64,000 nucleotides of DNA from Tundrisphaera sp051175315 (lineage in GTDB: Bacteria; Planctomycetota; Planctomycetia; Isosphaerales; Isosphaeraceae): assembly GCF_051175315.1 (NCBI RefSeq), contig NZ_CP195100.1:4278001-4342000 (forward strand), written 5' to 3'. The notes below the pieces were generated by a model, which did not search any database, was not told where the DNA came from, and worked only from the letters and a program-made list of their open reading frames with translations. Numbering within the stretch: the stretch's first letter is position 1; each line of letters begins with the position of its first letter. Both the position numbers and the translations under genes were made by a program. This document shows, piece by piece, positions 8,397 to 16,050 of this stretch.

Positions 8397-9845
8397 TCAG
8401 ACGTGGACGTCTCGGGTCTGGCGGAGCCGTTCCGGGTAGCGGAGCCGGACCGGCTCGATCTCCTTGCGGATGAAGGCGTCGACCTGCTCGGGGGAGCGGC
8501 CGACGAACTGTCGGGCGTCGAGCACGGCGGCGAGGTCGACGTCCTTGAAGGCCGGGTCCTGGCCGATCCGCTCCAGGAGGTCGTTCGTGCCGTCGCCCTG
8601 CTTGATCCGGGCGGCGGCGGCCAGCGAGTGGGTGCGGATCCGCTCGTGGACGTCCTGGCGGTCCCCCCCGGCGCGGACGGCGGCCATCATGAGGTTCTCG
8701 GTGGCCATGAACGGGAGTTCGTCGGCCACCCGGCGGGCGATCACGGCGGGGTGGACGACGAGGCCCGGGACCACGTTGAGGTAGAGGGTCAGCAAGGCGT
8801 CGACCGACAGGAACGCCTGGGGCAGGGTGAGCCGACGCACGGCGCTGTCGTCCAGGGTCCGCTCCAGCCACTGGGTGGCGGCGGTCTGGCCGACGGCGGC
8901 GGGCAGGGCCATGGCGAACCGGGCGATCGAGCACATCCGCTCGGCCCGCATCGGGTTCCGCTTGTAGGCCATCGCCGACGAGCCGATCTGATCGGCCTCG
9001 AACGGCTCCTCGACCTCACGCTCGTGGGCGAGCAGGCGGAGGTCCGAGCCGAACCGGTGGGCGGTCTCGGCGATGCCGGACAGGGTGGCCACGACCTGCG
9101 CGTCGACCTTGCGGGTGTAGGTCTGGCCGGAGACGGTGTGGACCTCGGAGAAGCCGAACGCCTCGGCCACCTTGCGGTCCAGGGCCTCGACCTTGGCGTG
9201 GTCGCCGTCGAACAGGGCGAGGAAGCTCGCCTGGGTGCCGGTCGTCCCCTTCACGCCGAGGAACCGGAGGTCCTCCAGGCGACGCTCGACGTCGCGGAGG
9301 TCCATGGTCAGCTCATAGGCCCAGAGCGTGGCCCTCTTGCCGACCGTGACCAGCTGCGCCGGCTGGAAGTGGGTGTAGCCCAGGCAGGGGAGGTCGCGGT
9401 ATTTCTCGGCGAACGTCCCCAGGGCGTCGATCGTGCCGACCAGCCCGTCGCGGACCATCGTCAGCCCCTCGCGGAGCAGGATCAGGTCGGTGTTGTCGGT
9501 GACATAGCAACTGGTCGCGCCCAGGTGGATGATCGGCCGGGCCGTCGGGGCGACGTCGCCGTAGGCGTGGACGTGGGCCATCACGTCATGGCGGAGACGC
9601 TTCTCGTGGGCACGCGCGGCGGCGAAGTCGATCTCGTCGACCTTGGACCGCAGTTCGGCCACCTGGGCCTCGCTGATCGGCAGGCCGAGCTCACGCTCCG
9701 CCTCCGCCAGCGCGACCCAGAGCTTGCGCCACGTCGAGAACTTGGTATTGGCCGACCACAATTCGGCCATCGCCCGGCTGCTGTAGCGGGCGACCAGGGG
9801 ATTTTCGTAGACCGAGGCGTCGGGTTCAGGCTTGGGAGATGGCAT
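8397..9845 (-). CDS. purB: adenylosuccinate lyase
   Basis: 482 aa, the normal length for this enzyme, which makes two beta-elimination steps in purine synthesis: SAICAR to AICAR, and adenylosuccinate to AMP, releasing fumarate. The fumarase/aspartase superfamily signature GSSAMAYKRNP is at residues 288-298 and the catalytic histidine is in GYTHFQPAQ (H159). Other family blocks include DVMAHV and TDNTDLIL. The ATG lies inside the last codons of the upstream SUKH-like gene (20-nt overlap), so the two are probably read from one transcript or purB has a promoter inside that gene. The flanking genes are not purine genes. Confidence 0.96.
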   Translation of the reverse strand: MPSPKPEPDASVYENPLVARYSSRAMAELWSANTKFSTWRKLWVALAEAERELGLPISEAQVAELRSKVDEIDFAAARAHEKRLRHDVMAHVHAYGDVAPTARPIIHLGATSCYVTDNTDLILLREGLTMVRDGLVGTIDALGTFAEKYRDLPCLGYTHFQPAQLVTVGKRATLWAYELTMDLRDVERRLEDLRFLGVKGTTGTQASFLALFDGDHAKVEALDRKVAEAFGFSEVHTVSGQTYTRKVDAQVVATLSGIAETAHRFGSDLRLLAHEREVEEPFEADQIGSSAMAYKRNPMRAERMCSIARFAMALPAAVGQTAATQWLERTLDDSAVRRLTLPQAFLSVDALLTLYLNVVPGLVVHPAVIARRVADELPFMATENLMMAAVRAGGDRQDVHERIRTHSLAAAARIKQGDGTNDLLERIGQDPAFKDVDLAAVLDARQFVGRSPEQVDAFIRKEIEPVRLRYPERLRQTRDVHV

Positions 9846-10368
9846 CGTCGATCGGTGGTTCGAGGAAGAAAAATGGAGAGGTTGGACCCAGGCTCCAACT
9901 CAGTGGCTTCAAGCCGTCGGCCCGAAGGATTCGATTGAGCTCAACACGACTTGCCCATGTACGCAACACGAGCCACTTGAGGGCCTTCACGAACGATGAG
10001 GCCAGAAGGTCGAGGTCCGCCGTAACATCTGGCTCGGGTCCACCGTCCAGCGTGAGGTGATAAATGTAGCCAATCTCGTCCGCGATGAGGTATTCCACAT
10101 CCTGTTGTTGCATGGAACCCAAAGGATACATCGAGCGACCGGTGGCCATCTCGGACCAAGATATCTGATTCTTGATTTCTTCGCCCACGAACGGGTCGAG
10201 GAGGGCCCACTCAATCGAATCTCCGAATCTCAGGTTGCCATATTCCGAGAGGATTCGCTTCGCCTCCGGGAACACCCGAAAAGTGCCAGGTAAATGCAGC
10301 CGCTCCCAGACATCTCGACGTGGGTGCCAACCGGCCATCAGGAGCTTTAACCAGAAGATCAAACGCAT
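9826..10368 (-). CDS. SUKH-3-like immunity protein
   Basis: 180 aa. The N-terminal block AGWHPRRDVWERLHL matches the opening of the SUKH-3 family (GW-x-P-x-R), followed by a long alpha/beta domain with a DEIGYIYHLTLDGG segment. SUKH (SMI1/KNR4) proteins serve widely as immunity proteins against polymorphic toxins of contact-dependent or secreted systems; family membership is judged from these motifs only. No toxin gene was seen nearby, so this would be an orphan immunity gene or a housekeeping SUKH protein. Base composition is clearly less GC-rich than the flanking purB and gdhA, which suggests recent transfer. The ATG at 10368 is preceded in frame by GTG at 10371. The 3' end overlaps purB by 20 nt. 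Confidence 0.6.
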   Translation of the reverse strand: MRLIFWLKLLMAGWHPRRDVWERLHLPGTFRVFPEAKRILSEYGNLRFGDSIEWALLDPFVGEEIKNQISWSEMATGRSMYPLGSMQQQDVEYLIADEIGYIYHLTLDGGPEPDVTADLDLLASSFVKALKWLVLRTWASRVELNRILRADGLKPLSWSLGPTSPFFFLEPPIDDAISQA

Positions 10369-10397
10369 CACTGGTTTGACCCTTGGTGCGTCCGTGG

Positions 10398-10476
10398 CTG
10401 GGTCTCGACCCAGGATTTGAAGGCTGAGTCTCGACCCGGCTTGAGGAGGGAGGCGATTGCTGGGTCTCGACCCAGC
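10398..10476. repeat. three copies of a 16-18 nt palindrome
   Basis: CTGGGTCTCGACCCAG at 10398-10413, a degenerate copy CTGAGTCTCGACCCGG at 10424-10439, and GCTGGGTCTCGACCCAGC at 10459-10476. Each is a near-perfect palindrome with a TCTCGA centre. They fill the 132-bp gap between two minus-strand genes and look like a short REP-type family. Confidence 0.8.
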
Positions 10477-10500
10477 CTACGAGACTGCCACCCGGTTGTT

Positions 10501-11118
10501 TCAGGAATTACGCGACGAATAAAGGTAGGGAGTCTCCAGGTCGGTCAGGCGAATATTGCCGAATTCTTCGGCGATCGTGATACGCATCTTCCAGCCGCCG
10601 TGGGGGGCCGAGATGAAGATTTCGCTGGCGTCGTCCGTCTCCCAATGAGCCTCCCCGAGGTACAGCCTCTCGATCCATAACTCCTGACCCAAACACGAGG
10701 GTTCCTCGAGTTCCCAGCGGACCTCAGAAACAGGGCTGATGGTGAGTCGGGATCTGGCGATATGAAGCTCCGATGATTTGGAATGCTTCGTCAGACCAAG
10801 TTCCCAGCAGTCTCGCTGGACGACAATCGTCAGCCTTTTCCCTCGGCGAACCACCTCCGTGTGTTCGAAACGAGCATCATGCAGATAGCTGGAAAGGTAT
10901 TGGATGTCGTGCGCATGGTTCGCCAATCCGCGTACTTTGAAGCGGAGCGGCTTGACCTGATCGCGGCGAAAAAAGTCCGAGAAGTTGGGCAGCACAATCC
11001 AAGGCTCGATGCGGGTGGCTGTGGTTGGCTTGCCAACCACAGGGCCGGCGAGCAGGCTTGGGGGACTTCCTATTTGGTGCGTGATTGAGGTCGGCCGTAA
11101 CGTCGGCCGATCTCGCAC
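10501..11118 (-). CDS. hypothetical protein with a repeat-derived N-terminus
   Basis: 205 aa if read from the ATG at 11118, but codons 27-36 of that reading are the left palindrome of the element at 11013-11164 (giving VVGKPTTATR). The true start may therefore be GTG at 10995 (164 aa). From residue 42 onward the protein has balanced composition, with an HDIQYLSSYLHDARFEH segment and a beta-rich second half rich in Trp and charged residues. No family was recognised. The lower GC content and the position beside the SUKH-like gene suggest it belongs to the same accessory island. It is read in the same direction as all neighbours between gdhA and purB. Function unknown. Confidence 0.5.
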   Translation of the reverse strand: MRDRPTLRPTSITHQIGSPPSLLAGPVVGKPTTATRIEPWIVLPNFSDFFRRDQVKPLRFKVRGLANHAHDIQYLSSYLHDARFEHTEVVRRGKRLTIVVQRDCWELGLTKHSKSSELHIARSRLTISPVSEVRWELEEPSCLGQELWIERLYLGEAHWETDDASEIFISAPHGGWKMRITIAEEFGNIRLTDLETPYLYSSRNS

Positions 11119-11164
11119 CGCGTAGTCACTGGCACTGTGGTTGGCAAGCCAACCACAGCCACCC
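11013..11164. repeat. 152-bp element with 30-bp terminal inverted repeats
   Basis: The left arm at 11013-11042 reads GGGTGGCTGTGGTTGGCTTG followed by CCAACCACAG. The right arm at 11135-11164 is its exact reverse complement. Each arm is itself palindromic around TTGGCTTGCCAA. The interior (about 90 bp) has no open frame. The same arms recur at 50584-50736 with almost the same overall length, as expected of a REP doublet or a MITE-like element. Confidence 0.85.
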
Positions 11165-11175
11165 GGCGACTGCGA

Positions 11176-11599
11176 TCATGATCGTCCCAAAATACCATCG
11201 AGGTAATGCTTGAGGTCGAGAACATCGTGACTCTCAAACGCCGCCTCGTCGAGTTGGATGTTTGAGAATAGTTTCACGATATCAAAACTCAGCCCAATCG
11301 AGAGGGATGGGCAATCGCTGGGCGTCGCTTGCAGATCCTCTTTGGAGAGGGCACAGCGGAGGCACTTCATGTAAAGCAAGTTGGGGTCGAATAACGGCTG
11401 AATTTTGTGCCGATGACCTCGTATCACTTCGAAGCACGGGGTCGATGATTCGGGAGAATATTCGATCAGATATTTGTGATCCGGGTCGGGCCCAGTATGT
11501 GACGCCGAACCCCTTTACGGTTGTGTCAATCTGATCGGGAAATTGTTTCTCCAAATCTTTCTCCTGACAATCGCCTTCACAGGCAATGGGGTGGGTCAA
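11176..11599 (-). pseudogene. probable frameshifted hypothetical gene
   Basis: Two minus-strand frames look like halves of one gene. The 5' half starts at TTG 11599 and reads ITHPIACEGDC-like sequence (first residue as Met) to about residue 36 (TTVKGFGVTYW). In the +1 frame from about 11490 a second coding-like stretch follows without a start codon (DPDHKYLIEYSPESS, then CFEVIRGHRHKIQPLFD) and continues to the stop at 11176. The first ATG in this second frame would be at or near 11343, and a non-ATG start at 11427. A single extra base near ACATACTGGGCCC (about 11485) would explain the break. The 3' half contains a KCLRC pair; the 5' half a CEGDC pair. No family recognised. Alternatively it is a short independent 83-aa gene starting at 11427. 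Confidence 0.4.
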
Positions 11600-11633
11600 G
11601 TCGCGGCCTCACTCGCACATCGGCCGCTCGACA

Positions 11634-12863
11634 CTAAATCCCTCCCAGCACCCGGGCGCGGCCGACGCGGGCGATGGCGAGCATGAAGGCGGCGGTGCGG
11701 AGGCTGGTGCCCTTGCGGCGGGCCATGTCGTAGACGGCGTTGAAGCTCTCGACCATCCGCTTTTCCTGCTCGCGGCGGACCTGCTCCAGGGACCAGCGGA
11801 AGTGCTGAAGGTTCTGGACCCACTCGAAGTAGCTGACCACCACGCCGCCGGCATTGGCCAGGATGTCCGGGACGACGATGATCTCGCGGGCCTCGAACAC
11901 GTCGTCGGCGTCGGGCCACGTCGGGCCGTTGGCCGCTTCGACGATCACGCTGGCCTGGACCTCCTTGGCCACGTCGGCGTCGAACACGCCGCCCAGCGCG
12001 GCGGGGATCAGGACGTCGACGGGCGTGACCAGCAGGCGGTCGTTGGTGATCGCCTCGGCCCCGGGGAAGCCGACGACCGAGCGGGTGGCGGCCACGTGCT
12101 TGTCCAGCTCGGGGATGTTGATCCCCTCGGGCAGGAACAGGGCGCCGTGGGCGTCGGACACGGCGATCACCTTGCCGCCGCCCTGGAACAGGCTGCGGGC
12201 GGCATAGCTGCCGACGTTGCCATAACCCTGGATCGAGAAGGTCGTCCCGGCGATCGTCCGGCCGAGCTTGCCGAGCATCTCGCGGGCGATCAGCGAGACG
12301 CCGAAGCCGGTGGCTGCCTCGCGCCCGGCCGACCCGTGCAGCTCGACCGGCTTGCCGGTGACGCAGGCGGGGTGGAAGCCGTGAAATTTGGAATACTCGT
12401 TCATGATCCAGGCCATCACCTGGCCGTCGGTGCCGACGTCGGGGGCCGGGATGTCCTTGTCGGGGCCGATGAAGTCGTGGATCTGGCCGACGAACTTCCG
12501 CGTCACCCGCTCCAGCTCCCCGCGGGACAGGAGGTTGGGGTCGCAGTTCATGCCCCCCTTGCCGCCGCCGAACGGGAGGTCGACCACGGCGGTCTTCCAG
12601 GTCATCAGGCTGGCCAGGGCCCGGGCCTCGTCCTGGTCGACGTGGGGATGGAAGCGGAGGCCGCCCTTGAACGGGCCCCGGGCGTTGTCGTGCTGGACCC
12701 GGTAGCCGATGAAGTTGCCGACCTGGCCGGAATCCATCTCGATGGCCACCTCCACCCGCAATTCGCGGTCGGGGGTGATCATCAGCGTCCGCATGTTCCC
12801 GGTCAGGTCCATGAGGGCCGCGGCCCGGTCAAAATAGTGGTTCGTGGCCTCGAAGGCTTGCAT
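11634..12863 (-). CDS. gdhA: Glu/Leu/Phe/Val dehydrogenase (glutamate dehydrogenase)
   Basis: 409 aa. The enzyme catalyses reversible oxidative deamination of glutamate to 2-oxoglutarate and ammonia with NAD(P). The dimerisation/substrate domain shows GGLRFHP and the signature KTAVVDLPFGGGKGG with the substrate lysines. The Rossmann domain shows GYGNVG (about residues 205-210). The length of about 410 aa matches the hexameric family shared with leucine dehydrogenase; the motif set fits glutamate dehydrogenase best. ATG 12863 (MQAFEATNHYF) is chosen because the frame upstream is arginine-rich and atypical. It is divergent from the creatininase-family gene across 130 bp, which must hold both promoters. 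Confidence 0.9.
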   Translation of the reverse strand: MQAFEATNHYFDRAAALMDLTGNMRTLMITPDRELRVEVAIEMDSGQVGNFIGYRVQHDNARGPFKGGLRFHPHVDQDEARALASLMTWKTAVVDLPFGGGKGGMNCDPNLLSRGELERVTRKFVGQIHDFIGPDKDIPAPDVGTDGQVMAWIMNEYSKFHGFHPACVTGKPVELHGSAGREAATGFGVSLIAREMLGKLGRTIAGTTFSIQGYGNVGSYAARSLFQGGGKVIAVSDAHGALFLPEGINIPELDKHVAATRSVVGFPGAEAITNDRLLVTPVDVLIPAALGGVFDADVAKEVQASVIVEAANGPTWPDADDVFEAREIIVVPDILANAGGVVVSYFEWVQNLQHFRWSLEQVRREQEKRMVESFNAVYDMARRKGTSLRTAAFMLAIARVGRARVLGGI

Positions 12864-12993
12864 CCGTCGATCGATCCCCGATAAATGAAAGGCGGAGACC
12901 ACCGGCCGGCCCCTCCTCCCGGATCGTACCGGACCGAGCCTCCGCTCCGCAATGGCGTCCGCATCCGGCCCGCATCGCAGGAAGATCGATCGC

Positions 12994-13761
12994 ATGAATA
13001 CTTGGGAGTTGCACGAGACCAACTACGGCGAGATTAAGGAGGCCCCTCCGTTCGAGGTCGCCGTGCTCCCCCTGGGGGCCACCGAGCCGCACAACCTCCA
13101 CCTCCCCTATGGGACCGACACGATCCAGGTCGAGGCCATCGGCCGCCTGGCCTGCGCCCGGGCCCACGAGCGAGGGGCCCGCGTCGTCCTGCTCCCGGCC
13201 TTGCCCTACGGCACCGAGACCAACCAGATGGCCTTCCCGATGGCCATGAACCTCCACCCGTCGACCGTCTGCCGGGTGATCGCGGATCTGGTCGAGTCGC
13301 TGGCCACGCACGGCGTCCGCAAGTGCGTCCTGCTCAATGGCCACGGCGGCAACGAGTTGAAGTGGATCCAGCGCGAACTGCTGCTGAAGACCCCGGTCAA
13401 ACTGTTCGCCTGCCACTGGTACAAGGTCGCCGCGGACACCTACCGCGACCTGTTCGAGGACCCGGGCGACCACGCCGGTGACCTGGAAACCAGCATGGTC
13501 CTGGCCCATGCCCCCGAACTCGTGCGGATGGACCAGGCCGACCCCGGCTCCCTGGCCGTGACCCGGTTCGACGCCGTGAACCGGGGCTGGGTCGAGATCA
13601 CCCGCCCCTGGGAACTCCTGACCACGAACTCCGGGGCCGGCGACCCCCGCCAGGCCACGGCCGCCAAGGGCGAGGCCGTCACCCGGACCGTCGTCGATCG
13701 CCTCAGCAGCTTCCTGATCGACCTGGCCGCCAGCCCGATCGACGACCGATTCCCGTTCTAA
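12994..13761 (+). CDS. creatininase family amidohydrolase
   Basis: 255 aa, the usual length. The family hydrolyses cyclic amides or formamides with a binuclear metal centre; members include creatininase and enzymes of coenzyme F420, riboflavin-like and mycofactocin pathways. The visible metal-binding blocks are PLGATEPHNLHLPYGTD (Glu, His, Asp), LLNGHGGN and DLETSMVL. The start at 12994 follows AGGAAG by 9 nt; the longer frame to 12952 is rejected. The actual substrate cannot be told from sequence, and the neighbours (gdhA divergent, SCO1-like gene 33 bp downstream) do not form a known pathway. It may be cotranscribed with the SCO1-like gene. Confidence 0.85.
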   Translation: MNTWELHETNYGEIKEAPPFEVAVLPLGATEPHNLHLPYGTDTIQVEAIGRLACARAHERGARVVLLPALPYGTETNQMAFPMAMNLHPSTVCRVIADLVESLATHGVRKCVLLNGHGGNELKWIQRELLLKTPVKLFACHWYKVAADTYRDLFEDPGDHAGDLETSMVLAHAPELVRMDQADPGSLAVTRFDAVNRGWVEITRPWELLTTNSGAGDPRQATAAKGEAVTRTVVDRLSSFLIDLAASPIDDRFPF

Positions 13762-13794
13762 ACCGACCGAATCGCATCAAATTGAGATCATTTC

Positions 13795-14718
13795 ATGGCC
13801 CGTCGCCTGATCGTCGCGATCGCCCTTGGGCTCGCCGCCGCCCCGGGGTGCGAGAAGCCCACGCCCCGCGCCGAAACGCCCGCCTCGCCGGGCGCGAAGA
13901 CCTACCAGCTCACCGGGGTCGTCCGCAAGGTCGACCAGGCCTCCGGAGAGGTCGTGATCGCCCACGACGAGATCCCGGGCTTCATGCCCGCCATGACCAT
14001 GCCCTTCACCCTGGGCGACAAGAGCCTGCTGGACGACGTCCGCCCCGGGGACGAGGTCGAGGCCCCGCTCAACGTCGTCTTCGACGAATCGGGGAAGGCC
14101 CGCGACTACAAGCTGGGCGGCCTGACCGTCTCCAAACCCGCCCCCGAAACGGCCGTCTCGACCGACCCGCCTCGCCCCGAATCCGCCGTCCTGAAGATCG
14201 CCGATCCGGTCCCCGACTTCGCCGTCACGCTGGAAGATGGATCGTCGGCCCGCCTCTCGGACTTCAAAGGCAACGTGGTCGTGTTGACCTTTATTTACAC
14301 GCGATGCCCCTTGCCCGATTTCTGCCCCGCGGTCGACGCGAAGTTCGCCGAAATGGCCCGCCAGCTGTCGGCCCTGCCCGGTCGGTCCGACCGCGTCCGA
14401 CTGCTCTCGATCAGCTTCGATCCCGAGCACGACGACCCGGCCGCCCTCCGGGCCCACGCCCGCCGCGTGGGGGCCCGTGCGCCCCTCTGGCAGTTCGCCG
14501 TGGCATCGCACGACGAGCTGCGCAAGGTGGCCGAGCCGCTGGGTTTGAGCTATGCCCCCGCCGGCCGGGAGATCATCCACAACCTGTGCACGGCGGTGAT
14601 CGGCCCGGACGGCCGCCTCGCCCGCCTCGAGGCCGGCTCCCAGGGTCGACGCTGGCCCCCCGAGGAGATGCTCAAGGCGATCCGCGAGGCCGGACAGGCA
14701 TCCGAAGCCCGCCCTTGA
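13795..14718 (+). CDS. lipoprotein fusing a CusF-like copper domain to a SCO1/SenC domain
   Basis: 307 aa. The lipobox AAPGC places the lipidated cysteine at residue 19, so the protein is membrane-anchored on the outer face. Residues about 37-112 resemble the copper-binding CusF/YdeI-type domain, with IPGFMPAMTMPFTL at 60-73. Residues about 135-300 form the SCO1 thioredoxin-like domain that inserts copper into the CuA site of cytochrome c oxidase. Its cysteines are C171 and C177 in RCPLPDFCP, a C-x5-C spacing longer than the classical C-x3-C, and a histidine follows in REIIHN. Cytochrome oxidase genes are not nearby. It lies 33 bp after the creatininase-family gene and may share its transcript. 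Confidence 0.88.
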   Translation: MARRLIVAIALGLAAAPGCEKPTPRAETPASPGAKTYQLTGVVRKVDQASGEVVIAHDEIPGFMPAMTMPFTLGDKSLLDDVRPGDEVEAPLNVVFDESGKARDYKLGGLTVSKPAPETAVSTDPPRPESAVLKIADPVPDFAVTLEDGSSARLSDFKGNVVVLTFIYTRCPLPDFCPAVDAKFAEMARQLSALPGRSDRVRLLSISFDPEHDDPAALRAHARRVGARAPLWQFAVASHDELRKVAEPLGLSYAPAGREIIHNLCTAVIGPDGRLARLEAGSQGRRWPPEEMLKAIREAGQASEARP

Positions 14719-15077
14719 ACTCCCCCGGGGGTGCCGACTTGCACGGGGGAGGATTCCTGCTAAACTAGGCACCGCAGCAATCCCTCTCAATATAAGATAA
14801 GTGGATTCTCAAGGATCTTTCAAGTCTACGCACCGAGACACGAGCGTGACCGGATCCCACGGGGACGATTCCGCGGGGCGTGAGACATTGACAGCGCCTT
14901 GAGTCATGCTATCTTTTACCCAGTGGCCCTTTCATGGGACGATTGTGAACAATCTCCTATATGTGTAGGTCCTGGGCGGGCGGCGGCGAGCCGGAAGGGC
15001 GTCGCGAGATCGCCCGGGATCCATGATCGAACCATCAGGCCCGGCCCCGATGCCATGCCGGGCGGGAGAGACGAATC
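14719..15077. other. intergenic region with promoter of the arsR-crcB unit
   Basis: 359 bp without a gene. It contains an AT-richer stretch (about 14770-14830) and the TTGACA/TATCTT promoter listed separately. No fluoride-riboswitch consensus was recognised upstream of the regulator. Confidence 0.6.
14888..14915 (+). promoter_or_regulatory. sigma-70-type promoter upstream of arsR-like gene
   Basis: A perfect -35 TTGACA (14888-14893) and TATCTT (14910-14915) separated by 16 nt, about 160 nt upstream of the GTG start of the ArsR-like gene. Confidence 0.55.
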
Positions 15078-15437
15078 GTGCCGACGACGAAGATCACGCC
15101 GGGCAAGCAGGCCATCGCATCCCCGGCCAAGCCCCGGACGACGAAGGCCGCCGGCCAGAGGTCCGCGAAGACCAAGCGGGCCTCGATCCGCCTCAAGCAC
15201 ATCAGCGACCCCACCCGTCTCCATGTCGTCCTGCTCCTCGCCGAAGGCGAGCAGCACGTCGGCGCCCTCTGCGAGCGACTCGGCCAGAGCCAGCCGGCCG
15301 TCAGCCATCACCTGGCCCTCCTCCGCCACGGCGGGATCATCTCGCCCCGCCGCCAGGGCAAGAACAACTTCTACAGCCTCACGGACATCGGCGTCCTCCT
15401 GTCCGGCGTCGCCCGGAAGTTGGTCGCCAACGCCTGA
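15078..15437 (+). CDS. ArsR/SmtB family transcriptional regulator
   Basis: 119 aa from a GTG start preceded by GGGAGAG. The first 35 residues are basic and Lys/Ala-rich, then a winged helix-turn-helix domain follows (about 37-110). Family landmarks are ISDPTRLHVVLLLAEGE, the recognition helix QSQPAVSHHLALLRHGGI and the wing RRQGKNNFYSLT. The classical metal-sensing ELCVCDL box is replaced by VGALCERLG, so the inducer cannot be predicted. It lies 134 bp upstream of crcB on the same strand; control of the fluoride channel or of its own promoter is possible but is an inference from position only. Confidence 0.88.
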   Translation: MPTTKITPGKQAIASPAKPRTTKAAGQRSAKTKRASIRLKHISDPTRLHVVLLLAEGEQHVGALCERLGQSQPAVSHHLALLRHGGIISPRRQGKNNFYSLTDIGVLLSGVARKLVANA

Positions 15438-15571
15438 TCCGCCCGACCGAGCCGCGACGGATCGTCGCGTGCCATCCGGTCCGGAACCTGGCCTGGCCGC
15501 CCCTGCCAGGCTCCGAACCCCCGCAACGGTCCGGATTCCCATCGGGCTCACACCGGGTCCGGGAGGTCGGA

Positions 15572-16024
15572 GTGCTCTCGATGGAACTTTGGCTGCGGAT
15601 CCTCGCCCTCTCCGCGGGCGGGGCCCTGGGGGTCAACGCACGCTACTGGCTGACCGCGGCGATCGAACGCTGGGCCGGGGCCCGCTGGCCCTGGGCCACG
15701 TTCCTCATCAATGTCTCGGGGTCGTTCCTGATCGGCGTCGCGGCCACCTGCCTGACGCGGCGGGATCCCCACGCCCTGTCCCGCCTGTTCCTGATCACGG
15801 GCTTCCTGGGCGGGTACACCACCTTCTCGACCTTCGCCCTGGAGATCCGCACCCTGGGGATGCGCAGCCAGTTCGCCGACTCGCTGACCTACGGGGTCGG
15901 CAGCGTCCTCGCCGGGGTCCTGGCCGTGGTTCTAGGAGTCGCGACGGCCCAAGCCCTGCAAACCACCGCGGTCGAGCCGCCCACGGCCGGGGCCAAGGTC
16001 GAAGGGGATCGGCCACTCGGCTGA
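15572..16024 (+). CDS. crcB: FluC/CrcB fluoride ion channel
   Basis: 150 aa with four hydrophobic segments, the size of a dual-topology Fluc channel that exports F- and protects enolase and pyrophosphatase. Family motifs are all visible: GGALGVNARYWL near the N-terminus, FLINVSGSFLIG in TM2 and GFLGGYTTFSTFALE in TM3, which carries the phenylalanines of the pore. GGAGG at 15562-15566 sits 5 nt before the GTG at 15572, which decides this start over the ATG at 15581. It follows the ArsR-like regulator and is convergent with topB (26-bp gap). Confidence 0.92.
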   Translation: MLSMELWLRILALSAGGALGVNARYWLTAAIERWAGARWPWATFLINVSGSFLIGVAATCLTRRDPHALSRLFLITGFLGGYTTFSTFALEIRTLGMRSQFADSLTYGVGSVLAGVLAVVLGVATAQALQTTAVEPPTAGAKVEGDRPLG

Positions 16025-16050
16025 GGATCCCGCCCTCGCCCCCGGGCATT

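Noticed and set aside
14719..15571. Fluoride (crcB) riboswitch
   Set aside because: The conserved crcB-motif bases were not recognised upstream of the arsR-like or crcB gene.
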